Assembly: GCF_932526225.1 (NCBI RefSeq)
Contig: NC_064034.1
Span: 15,450,887-15,514,886, forward strand
DNA from: Nematostella vectensis
Lineage: Eukaryota; Cnidaria; Anthozoa; Actiniaria; Edwardsiidae
DNA: 64,000 bases
Direction: 5' to 3'
Part shown: in pieces, positions 45,906 through 55,900 of the stretch
Layout of the letters: each line of letters opens with the position of its first letter
Position numbering within the stretch: the stretch's first letter is position 1
The notes under the pieces: model-generated
Database searches by the model: none
The model's input: only the letters and a program-made list of their open reading frames with translations
What the model was told of the DNA's origin: nothing
Made by a program: the position numbers and the translations under genes

Positions 45906-48900
45906 GTACTCGTCACCAAGTACTTGTACTTGATCGGTCACGTATTTTTTGGGCTCCGTTTTTTCTGCTCAGAAACCTACTTTAGCCGCAGCTACTAATA
46001 TCAAATTACTCCAGACAGCTTACTAAACTTCTGGTCTGTCTTCTGGACTGGTTTTTGGTCTGTTTCCGTCGTGATTTGCCTTCGAGTTTGGCGGAAACCT
46101 CGACTCGATCGTAGCCATTGTGACGGCCGCCATCTTGTTTGTGTGGAACAATGAAATTCGCCTTGTTAGTATTATCCATCTCGTTGCTATTAAGAGGCTT
46201 TTACCATCAACATTTTACTTCTACTACTCTGAAGTTGAAGCCTACGTCAATTCAACTACCATCTTCTGCTTCAATTGCGTGCTTTTTTACATCCAAGCAA
46301 CATACTGGTTCAGTATTTCGTCCATTCCCGGCACCGCTGACCTCATCGTCCTGCTGGCTCTCGATCCTGCTAGTGATTAGTTCCAACGGATCCATTCTCA
46401 ATCCTGGACCTGTGAAATTCCCCTGTGGATGTTGCAGTAAGCCCACTAAGTCAAACCAACTCGCTATCTGCTGCGATGGTTGTGATACTTGGTATCATAT
46501 CAAGTGTCTTCGGATGCCAATGCATATTTATCAGGGACTTAACAACTCTCATACGACCTGGATCTGCTGTAACTGTGGCTTGCCCAACTTTTCCTCGTCG
46601 CTGTTCAGTCGTTCTCTGGACATCTCCAGTTCCAACTCTTTCAGTTTGCTTGAAAGCACCTCTACAGCCAGCCCTGGACTCGATCCCACTCCATCTCCGA
46701 TCGCTTCTTCATCTCCTGTGCTTACACCGTCACCAAAGCACAAGCTGCGTTGTATGTCCATCAATTGTAACAGCATATTGAGTGCTGAGAGATCTGCGCT
46801 CTTTGCTAGCCTTGTGTCTCATCATAACCCGGACATTATTTTTGGATGTGAATCGAAACTGAATAGAGATGTCCCATCAGCTTCTGCGTTTCCCCAAGGC
46901 TTTACTATCTATCGGAAAGAATGCCAGGACTGCGGTGGTGGAGGTACTTTTATCGCTGTAAGATCTCCAATTGTCTCACACCCACTGGATAATATATCAA
47001 CTGATCCTGAGGACGAGTCGCTTTGGGTCTCCATTCAGATATCTCGGCGGAAATTTGTGCATTTATGCTCCTTTTACAAACCTCCTCTCGCGCCCGCTTC
47101 CCGCATCGATCTTCTTTCCCAGGCTCTACTGAGGGTGTTTGACAAGCAGAAAAAGTCCCATCCCAACGTCGTGATTGCAGGCGACTTTAACTGTGGGGAT
47201 ATAAACTGGAAGGTCAGCCCTCCTGTTATTACCAACCCGGCCACTGCCTCATTGATGAATAAGTTACTTGACTTTATTGATGACCACGCCCTCACACAGT
47301 ATGTTTCCGATCCAACTCGCCCTGCCTCACTGAAGACACTGGACTTTGTTTGCTCGTCAGTTCCTTCTCTTGTCTCAGACGTCTCTGTTCATCCTGGCAT
47401 GAGCGACCACGATCTAGTACATTTCTATATCAACACTAACCCACGGCGTGCAACCAGAACCCCCCATAAGGTGTACTTGTTTGACCGGATGAACTTGGAT
47501 GGTCTCCAACACGACATGGATTTGCTTAATCAATCCTTCATGGTCTCACCGCTCTCTCGATCTGTTGAGGAAAACTGGTCAATCTTTAAAACGGGTATTA
47601 AATCAGCAATCGACGCAAATGTCCCTCATAAAATGACCAAACGCAAACCAGACGTCCCTTGGTTGAACAGGGCACTTAAGCGGCAGATACGCAAGCGCGA
47701 ACGCCTCCTTCGCAGGGCAAAGCATTCTGGGGACAAGTCACCGTCTTCGCCCGCCTGGTTGGCTTACAGGAAATATCGTAACAAGGTTACCAAGGCACTA
47801 AAAGAAGCTCATAATCACCACCTGAACGAAGTTGTGGGGGGCAGCCTAGTTTCAAATCCAAAGAAATTTTGGAACTACGTTAAGAGCCGTCGATCAGAAG
47901 TATCAGACATCCCTTCACTAAGGTCTAACGATGGTGTCTCCATATCCCCGCGCGACAAAGCTCAGGTTCTCAACAAGCAGTTCCAAAGTGTGTTCACTGT
48001 GGACGACGGAGTTCTCCCTGGACTTGGCCCAAGCCCGTTTCCGCATATTAGTGATATCATTTTCACCCCTACTGGCATTAAAAAACAACTAGACAATATG
48101 CAGACATGCAAGGCCTCAGGCCCTGATGAACTTCCAGCACGCATCCTACACGACTTGTCAAACTACCTAGCCAACATGTTATGCATCATCTTCCAACAGA
48201 GTTACGATAAGGGGACGCTCCCTCTAGACTGGTCTACCGCCAAAGTAGTCCCAGTCCACAAGAAGGATAACCGTGACAACCCCGGCAATTACCGCCCTAT
48301 CTCTCTTACGTGCCTCTCCTGTAAAGTCATGGAACACATTGTGCTAAGCCATTTAAACAAACATCTATCTGCTTTTAATATCCTGTCAGACCTGCAACAT
48401 GGCTTCCGCAGCGGTTTCTCCTGTGAGACTCAATTGATTCTTGCTACACATGACTGGGGCAGCACACTTAATTCTCATGGCCAGGTAGATGCCATTATGC
48501 TCGACTTTAGCAAGGCCTTCGACAAGGTGTCCCACGCAAAGCTATCCCATAAACTACATCACTGTGGCATACGTGGAAAGACTCTTGGTTGGATTGAAGC
48601 CTTCCTAAACAACCGAAATCAGTTCGTAGTAGTTGACGGGTCCCATTCCAGTCAGGTTCCTGTGACATCAGGTGTCCCCCAGGGGACCGTGCTTGGCCCA
48701 ACCCTCTTTCTTGTGTTCATTAACGACATTGTTGACCAATGCAGCTCGGTAATTCGCCTATTTGCAGATGACACAGTGGTCTACAGGACCATTCGATCTC
48801 CAGCTGACCATGTGTCCCTCCAACACGATCTTTGCAACCTTGAAGCCTGGGCTCGGACTTGGCAGATGGAGTTTAATGCCTCTAAATGCCAATTACTGCC

Positions 48901-49664
48901 GATCACCTTGAAGAGAAATAGCAGCTTGTTCAACTACTCGCTAGACTCCCAGCTCCTGAATTCTACAGACGAGCATGACTATCTAGGGATCCGCGTTGCA
49001 CACGATCTCCGCTGGAGTAGGCATTGTTGTAAAGTCTCTTTGAAAGCCAACAAGACTCTTGGATTATTACGACGTACCCTCAAACCCTGTTCTCAGAGTG
49101 TAAAGGAACGTGCGTACTTTTCAATGATAAGACCGGTCATGGAATATGCTTCTCCAGTATGGAACCCCTTCACGGATAGAGACATCAACAAATTAGAGCA
49201 AGTGCAGAAAAATGCGGCGCGTTTCGTTACTGGTACCTACGACCCCAGGGCAAGCTCATCTGACCTTGTTAAATCCCTGAATTGGGACTCGCTTGAAGTG
49301 CGACGTCAGCTCGCCCAACTATGCCTCTTCTATAAAATTCGCAACAATTTAGTGAACATTGCTCTACCTCAACAATTTCAGCCAAACCTTCGACCGTCCA
49401 GAACAAACTCCTCTAAATATAACCAGATTCAGTCCAATGTACTTTCCCACTCATACTCTTTTTTTCCTAGAACTATCAGGACTTGGAACTTGCTTCCCTC
49501 CGAGGTTATCGAGTCCTCGTCGATTGACTCCTTTAAATCAAGTGCACTGCCAGTCTTAAGATCCTTACGGATCCCTGGCCACCTTCGCCGCCTATAATAC
49601 CTTGGCGCCCCCTAGAAATAAGCGCAAGCTTTAATAGGGTCTAACATTTAAGCATTTAAGCCAA
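45906..49664 (+). mobile_element. CR1/L2-type LINE inserted in a Penelope-like element
   Basis: A 3.75-kb insertion lies between the two halves of the Penelope-like fragment. It has a ~230-bp 5' leader, one long ORF (46139-49597) and a short 3' tail containing ttggcgccccctagaaataa. Outer limits are set by where Penelope coding resumes and are good to about 15 bp. Confidence 0.75.
46139..49597 (+). CDS. LINE ORF2-like polyprotein: PHD finger, AP endonuclease, reverse transcriptase
   Basis: A 1152-codon uninterrupted frame. The N-terminus is hydrophobic. A PHD-type zinc finger at about residues 93-150 shows CGCCSKPTKSNQLAICCDGC, WYHIKCLRM and WICCNCG. The exonuclease/endonuclease domain starts near 202 (LRCMSINCNSI, DIIFGCESKLN, VVIAGDFNCGDINW, GMSDHDLV). 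RT from about 690: NYRPISLTCLSCKVMEHIV, VDAIMLDFSKAFDKVSHAKL, GVPQGTVLGPTLFLVFINDI, IRLFADDTVVYRT (F-A-D-D near 875). The C-terminal part has REYASPVWNP-like EYASPVWNP and ARFVTGTYDPR. Catalytic residues are intact, suggesting recent activity. PHD fingers occur in CR1/L2-group proteins, more often in ORF1; here it is fused ahead of the endonuclease. The start Met is the first in the frame. Confidence 0.92.
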   Translation: MCGTMKFALLVLSISLLLRGFYHQHFTSTTLKLKPTSIQLPSSASIACFFTSKQHTGSVFRPFPAPLTSSSCWLSILLVISSNGSILNPGPVKFPCGCCSKPTKSNQLAICCDGCDTWYHIKCLRMPMHIYQGLNNSHTTWICCNCGLPNFSSSLFSRSLDISSSNSFSLLESTSTASPGLDPTPSPIASSSPVLTPSPKHKLRCMSINCNSILSAERSALFASLVSHHNPDIIFGCESKLNRDVPSASAFPQGFTIYRKECQDCGGGGTFIAVRSPIVSHPLDNISTDPEDESLWVSIQISRRKFVHLCSFYKPPLAPASRIDLLSQALLRVFDKQKKSHPNVVIAGDFNCGDINWKVSPPVITNPATASLMNKLLDFIDDHALTQYVSDPTRPASLKTLDFVCSSVPSLVSDVSVHPGMSDHDLVHFYINTNPRRATRTPHKVYLFDRMNLDGLQHDMDLLNQSFMVSPLSRSVEENWSIFKTGIKSAIDANVPHKMTKRKPDVPWLNRALKRQIRKRERLLRRAKHSGDKSPSSPAWLAYRKYRNKVTKALKEAHNHHLNEVVGGSLVSNPKKFWNYVKSRRSEVSDIPSLRSNDGVSISPRDKAQVLNKQFQSVFTVDDGVLPGLGPSPFPHISDIIFTPTGIKKQLDNMQTCKASGPDELPARILHDLSNYLANMLCIIFQQSYDKGTLPLDWSTAKVVPVHKKDNRDNPGNYRPISLTCLSCKVMEHIVLSHLNKHLSAFNILSDLQHGFRSGFSCETQLILATHDWGSTLNSHGQVDAIMLDFSKAFDKVSHAKLSHKLHHCGIRGKTLGWIEAFLNNRNQFVVVDGSHSSQVPVTSGVPQGTVLGPTLFLVFINDIVDQCSSVIRLFADDTVVYRTIRSPADHVSLQHDLCNLEAWARTWQMEFNASKCQLLPITLKRNSSLFNYSLDSQLLNSTDEHDYLGIRVAHDLRWSRHCCKVSLKANKTLGLLRRTLKPCSQSVKERAYFSMIRPVMEYASPVWNPFTDRDINKLEQVQKNAARFVTGTYDPRASSSDLVKSLNWDSLEVRRQLAQLCLFYKIRNNLVNIALPQQFQPNLRPSRTNSSKYNQIQSNVLSHSYSFFPRTIRTWNLLPSEVIESSSIDSFKSSALPVLRSLRIPGHLRRL

Positions 49665-49966
49665 TAACAAAACATGCAACTGCAGACAAAAGAACGCGTG
49701 CCCCCTTGACGGAAACTGCCTCCAATCATCTGTTATCTACCAAGCCACTGTAACAAGAAAGGACAACAACACCTCCGAAACCTACGTAGGACTAACCGAG
49801 AACGGATTCAAGACAAGATATAGAAACCAAACCGCCTCATTCCGACACGCTAAACACAGAAACTCGGCCGGACTAAGCAAGTACATATGGAGCCTTAAAG
49901 ACAACGACAGAGAGAAAAAGACATAACAAAATCCTACAAGAAAGCTCCACCCGAGACTACGCAAGC
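49665..49966 (+). pseudogene. Penelope-like element 1, right fragment with GIY-YIG remnant
   Basis: Frame continues NNKTCNCRQKNACPLDGNCL, SSVIYQATVTRKDNNTSETY, VGLTENGFKTRYRNQTASF and RHAKHRNSAGLSKYIWSLKD, the Cys-rich linker and GIY-YIG-type nuclease core (here ATV...TYVG). It soon loses its frame (EKKT then stop at about 49925). It is the other half of the fragment at 45674-45905. Confidence 0.75.
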
Positions 49967-50002
49967 CATCCACAAAGAAAACAAACGCATAATCTTAGTT
50001 TT

Positions 50003-50620
50003 TTGCATTCCTCTACTTTTATGAAAGAGGTCTTTCCGGAAGGTAGTATAATTTCGGTATTTAGAAGGCCTAAAAATCTCAAAGACATCCTTGGGCCTTC
50101 TAAATTCAAGCAGCGTGTGGCCACTGAAATCAGTAACCAAGAGAATAATAGTGGTTGTTTTAAATGCGGAAAGAAATGTGATCTCTGTAGCAGTTATTTT
50201 GTTCAATCACAACATTTCATTAGCGCTGCAACCGGCAAGAAATACTTTATAAGGCAACGTGTTTCTTGTAATTCTAAGAATGCAATTTACCTAGCAACCT
50301 GTCGGAAATGTAATTTACAATACGTGGGTTCCTGCACTACGGAATTCAAAGTGCGCTTTCGCAATCATAAGTCCAGTATGAGAACCAACAAGAAAACATG
50401 TGAAGTCGCCAAGCATTTCAACCACAGCGAGCATAATTTGAGTGATTTTGATTTCATTGTAATTGAAACAATAGCTAGGCCGGATCTGATTGGTCTAGAT
50501 AGTGTTCTTCTCAATAGAGAAGCGTTCTGGATGATGCAATTATTTACTTTGGCTCCCCATGGTCTAAACAAACGCAGGGAGTATAAGTCGAAGAATCGAA
50601 TTCATTTCAATAACACATAG
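50003..50620 (+). CDS. Penelope-like element 2, C-terminal GIY-YIG endonuclease part
   Basis: A 205-codon ORF. It has a zinc-binding-like CFKCGKKCDLCSSY, then AIYLATCRKCNLQYVGSCTT, a GIY-YIG variant (AIY...QYVG), with downstream FKVRFRNHKSSMRTNKKTCE and AKHFNHSEHNLSDFDFIVIE. It ends with a conserved helix (LLNREAFWMMQLFTLAPHGL). The reverse transcriptase that should precede it is missing, so the copy is 5'-truncated and the ATG is an internal Met. The sequence differs from element 1, so this is a separate subfamily. It is followed by a hammerhead-like motif. Confidence 0.8.
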   Translation: MHSSTFMKEVFPEGSIISVFRRPKNLKDILGPSKFKQRVATEISNQENNSGCFKCGKKCDLCSSYFVQSQHFISAATGKKYFIRQRVSCNSKNAIYLATCRKCNLQYVGSCTTEFKVRFRNHKSSMRTNKKTCEVAKHFNHSEHNLSDFDFIVIETIARPDLIGLDSVLLNREAFWMMQLFTLAPHGLNKRREYKSKNRIHFNNT

Positions 50621-50756
50621 CTTTATCAACAATTTGTAATCGCCGTTAAAATGATGTAATTTAAGTACACTATATTTAAAGAATTCACAAGTTGTAAGTA
50701 TATAAGGATGTAGTTTTTGGCTCATTGTATTTTTTAGCTTTTTAACTTATTTTATA

Positions 50757-50789
50757 CTGAAGAAGGCCGAAAGGCCGAAACGTTTAGTC
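50757..50789 (+). ncRNA. Hammerhead-ribozyme-like motif of a Penelope-like element
   Basis: CTGAAGA (50757-50763, fits core CUGANGA), stem II GGCC-GAAA-GGCC (65-76), GAAAC core (77-81), a 5-nt loop and GTC (87-89), the usual cleavage triplet. Stem III would be only two pairs, as in minimal hammerheads known from Penelope-like elements. There is one extra A before stem II, and stem I pairing is poor (A opposite A at the first position), so activity is doubtful. Confidence 0.55.
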
Positions 50790-50894
50790 AATTTTTAATA
50801 ATGTCTAAAAGTTGGGAATCGTAGAGTCTTTCTTCACACTACTATATATATACACCATCATTTAGCTTAAAGCACACCTACTTCTTCTATCAAA

Positions 50895-52960
50895 AACACT
50901 AGTTATGATAAAAAAAAAAGTTTTTTTTATGTTCTAGCACTCCAATAAAGAAAACAGAGTCCTCTAAAGGTGAATATGATTCACGACAATTTATGATGAC
51001 AACAGAATTTAAGTCTTCATCTATAGAGTACTAGACCATTACTTTTTTCTTTTTAAGTGGTTTTTCTACAGTCCTTAGTATAAACCCTCTTGGAAAGGGC
51101 AAGAAACCCGACAAGCCCTCTAAAGGTGAATATAATAAATATCTTGTTATCTACAAAACCCATCAAAATACTACTCTTAACTATATATAAAGATTTAGCT
51201 TTTCAATGCTTTTTTAAGTATAATTGTCATTCTTGTTTTTTATAGTCCACCTTAAGAGGTAGTCCATCTTCATCCCCTTCTAGTGGGGACGACCTTGTAC
51301 CTGGTAAGACCTGTTATAGCCTATATTTTTCTCCTAATGCCGGTTTCCATTCAAAAATGTTGAATAAGAAAAAAAACATCACCATTTTTATTTTGCATAG
51401 TTTTTGAATACAAGGAAGTCAAAGAAATGAGCGAGTTGAATGGTAAGCAATGGCACATTTATTGACTTCTTTCTTTAGTTAATTCCTTTTCTCCTGGAAT
51501 TTCTCTGTATTATAGGAATCCATTACAGTGCAGATACAGTGGAGATCCTAATAATGATAAAACAATTTTTTTTATCTTCTAGCCCTTAGCAACCCTCTAA
51601 CAACCCTCAACAGATCCCTCTAAAGGTAAATATGAATATATCTTATTATCTACAAAACCCAACAAAATTCTAAATTATACATAGAGATTAAGTCATATGC
51701 AAGTTTTCTTTTTAATTATTGTTATTTTTGTTTGATTGTAGTCCATGACAGAGATCCATCACCCTCTTCCAGTGATGAGTATAATCAACGTGAGTTTACA
51801 TTATTTAATCGGACAACCACATTTTGAACATGAAAATAAAAAAATGATTTTTTTTCTCTATTATTTCTATCTTTGATACTTTCTTATATATATATATTAT
51901 AACTTTTGGCCATAGTATTGATTTCTAATGGCTTTTTTTCTTCACTTTCTACGTTTCAATTGACGACATGAGTTATGATAAATAAAAAAGTTTTTTTCTA
52001 TGTTCTAGCCCTCAGCACTCCAATAAAAAAAACAGAGTCCTCTAAAGGTAAATATGATTCACAACAATTTATGATGACAACACAATTTGAGTCTTAATCA
52101 TCTATAGAGTACTAGTACTTCCTCTTATAATGAAAGAAACATTTTTTTCTATAGTCCTTAGTATAAACACTCTTGGAAAAGGCAAGAAACATGACGAGCA
52201 ATCTAAAGGTGAATATAAAATAAATATCTTGTTATCTACAAAATACTACTCTTAATTATACATAAAGATTTAGCTATAAAACGCTTTTTTAAGAATAATT
52301 GTTATTCTTGTTTTTATAGTCCACCTTAGAGGAAGTCCATCTCCACCCCCTTCTAGTGTGGACGACCTTGCACCTGGTAAGACCTGTTATAGGCTATATT
52401 TTTCTCCTAATGCTGGTTTCCATTCAAAAATTTTGAAGAAAAAACATCACCGTTTTTATTTTGCATAGTTCTTAAATACAAGGAAGTAGAATTTCTCTGT
52501 ATTATAGGAATCCACTACAGTGCAGATACAATGAATAAATATGAATATATCTTATTATCTACAAAACACAACAAAATTCTAAATTATACATAGAGATTTA
52601 GCCATATGCAAGTTTTCTTTTTAATTATTATTTTTGTTTGATTTGTAGTCCATATGACAGGGTTTCCATGACAGAGGTCCATGTAATCACCATTATTAAT
52701 TTGCATCATAAATGTATTACAAATCATGAAAAAGTATTTTTATTGCACATCTTTCTCTTTTGTCATCTCACTTTTCTAGAATATCTCTGTATCATAGGAA
52801 ATTATTTAAGTGCAGATATTCAGTGCAGATACAGGTGGAGTGGTGATCCTCTAATTGTTATGAAATAAGTGTTTTACTGCGGAGATCCCCTTTATTATAA
52901 AATAACTGTTTCCTATGTTCTTGCCCTTAGCAAGTGGATATGGAGAATGCCCCCATTGAC
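50895..52960 (+). repeat. ~1.07-kb tandem duplication containing short exons
   Basis: agttatgataaaaaaaaaag (50901) recurs as agttatgataaataaaaaag (51971). The following blocks reappear in the same order at offsets of 1,070-1,083 bp: tccttagtataaacnctctt, tagtccaccttaagagg/tagaggaag, and gaatttctctgtattatagg. The second copy has a deletion in its latter half. Each block sits around a small exon. Confidence 0.8.
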
Positions 52961-55900
52961 GATTAGTTGAATTTTTTTTTTTTATAAGAATTCTTAAAGG
53001 AAATAAATTTGCACGCAAGTTTTGGAGTTGTTGGTAAGAATTCCAATCAAACGCATGCTAATAAAACCAAGGGGGAAATCAATACATGGTTTGCTTTAAG
53101 TTTTATTTTGGGCAACTCTCTGAAAAGAGAGTAGTTTTTGCATAGTTTAATTAACCAGCTAATATGAGAGAACAGAGGATAGTAAGGCAAAAGAGCTGCC
53201 ATATTTTTATACAATCATTTCACTATAGAGATCCATTATACTGTATTAATTCAATTGCAATAGTTTAATTGCTTTATGAAGGCCACTTGTGTGTTTGAAA
53301 TAGTATACTATTTATGTTATAGCTTCAATACAAATTTCTCGTTATACATATTGTTGGAATTGTAATAGGCAATGGTTCTTTTTATTTAGTTGGAACAGTA
53401 AGGAAGGAGGAGTATGAGTTTGGTTTTCTGAACCAAAGTATCACAAAGGGCCAGATGTGGTATCACACACAGGCACTGCACTTGGGGACCTGTGTGTGGT
53501 ACTCGAAAATTACCATCAGGTACAGTAAAATAAATCTGTGGGTGAGAACCTAGATTTTCTCCAGGGCAAAAGAGGTTCTTATATTTTGGGTTACTTTAGA
53601 TTAAGGCATACTGAGTTGCAACACTATATTTAAACATACTTCTGTAGTTTATGGATCCTAAAGCCACTTTGCTATTATAGAGATATCCTACTGTACATAT
53701 CTTCAATCTCATCGTTATGGAAGAGCAAAATGTTTAACACATTTATATTTTAAAGCCTCATAATTTCTTTCCTTTTCTCATGGAGTGACCTACCCTGGTT
53801 CCGGAGCCTCGAACTTCTCTATTTAGTGGCCAGTGAGGCTTGCAACAGGCTCCTCGGGCACAGCAACACTCTGCTGGCCGCTAAATATAGACGTTCAAGG
53901 CTCTGGAACCAGGGTAGGAGCGACCATCATATAAAGAACCTTTAAATTTTTTAATTAAAGTCTAGTATTTCTGCCCATATGTTCTTAAACAAAGAAAAAT
54001 AAAATTCAGTCTTCAAGATGACAACACGCTGTGTGTTATAGTTAATAATTTGAAGCTCATTTTACAAATGGACTCATTCTTCAAGTTTTGATTGGTCCGG
54101 TATCCTGACCACACGAGATCCAATCAAAAAGCTCTTGACTTGCTAAAACAAAATTCGCGGGTAAGGTTTTCGCCTGAGTCGTAACATTTAGGGTAATAAA
54201 TTGCCATATTACTGTTTATGTTAGTTTCATCGTCATTTTCTTGCACATATTCTTGTATATAAAACATCTACAGTATTATAGTTTTCCTAAAATTGTGTAA
54301 CAATGGAATGATGCTTTGTTTAGGCATGTATACAAGCCAAGTACTCTGGCAGATCACTGCTTATCTGCTCAGGGGTTGAACCAGATGAGCCAGCCAACGA
54401 CATGCTGGCAAGTTTTTTCAGGTAAACACTACAGTCATGGATAAAATGTCAGCAATCAATAAAATTGAGTTAAACCCCAACAATGTTGTTTAGCATTACT
54501 ACAAATCTTTACTCAGTTTGCTTCTCAGCCTCTTGACCCATGTTGTTTAAAATGTTTTTTATTCAAATTTAATACTGTTGGCTTTGTTTTGTAAGGGATG
54601 TCGAAGACAAACCTGTGTGTGTTTCAAAGGCACAGGTGATGAGAGGACAGGTATAGTATTTTTAATAGTTAAACACCTCAGTTTGAAGCATGGTGGTGAT
54701 GCAACTGTACCTTATTGAATATTATTGGGGGGGGGGGCTGTTAAAAGGTCAAAGGACAAAGCATTTTCTTAACAGTAAAAAAGCTTAAAGTTATTAGTGA
54801 GGTTTGTCAATCGGTGCCACGAGGCTTCCTTCCTATTGAAATCTAAGCTATGTTTTCAACATGTTTTGGTGCTGGATTGCGCATGGATTATTCTGAGTTT
54901 TAAGTACTCAAAGTTTGGCAATCGAGTCTCCATGCCTTTCCAAACTAGATTTAGTCTTAACATTCACATTTACCCAAGAGCCACTATGTTCTAAAACACA
55001 CTAACGGTTTAGTCATTCCCTCTTGTAACTTTTTTTAGTTTCCAGAAATCATGGCCATGGGAGGGAACCAATACTGTTGGTGTTGCGTGCTATTGGTTCC
55101 AACCTAGTTGTTGCCCGTGCAGAAGGTTGGTACAGTGGAACCTCTATATAACGGACCTCTATTAAGCGGACACCCTCTATTCAGCGGAAACCATCCAAAG
55201 TCCCGAATTTTTTGCCACTTAAATTTAGTAAATGATACCTCCATTAAGTGGACACCTCTATTAAGCGGACGCGGACATATTTCACGGTCCTGTCTTAAAC
55301 AATCTCTGTATTTTTTACCTCTATTCAGCGGACACCGTGGTTACCTTTTCCGAGAATTCTTATAATAATTTCATGGAACCGGCCAAACGACATAACCATT
55401 AACGATACACTTTGCTTAGAAACTTTATTTTACAAAAAGTAAGCAAAATACGCTGAGACTTGTACAGCTCGAATTGATGACAAAATGGTCATTAATGCTG
55501 CTTGGTTTTTGTGTTATGCTGCAACCTCAAACCCTTCTTTCTGTAATTTATCTTAATAATAATAATAATAAGTTTAATTCAACCTTTCGCAGTATAGACT
55601 GGATTACAGGTGAGTCAGAGATACAAGTAGATACAACCGATTGTACAATTAATCAAATGTAATCAGCATATTTAACAGTAACGAACTCGTTGAAACGACT
55701 TGAAAGGCCTCTGATACGATGTAGAATTAGACGACGATCCGTTTGAGGGAGAAGATCTTGTACAGCATCAACAAATCGACACCATGTTAGCAACGCTAGG
55801 TGCTCCCTGCACCGCACAGGAATTTTTAGATATTGATGCTAACGAGCCAACCTGTCAGCTAGCTTTAGATCCAACCCGTGCAGACTGGAGAGACCAGGCC

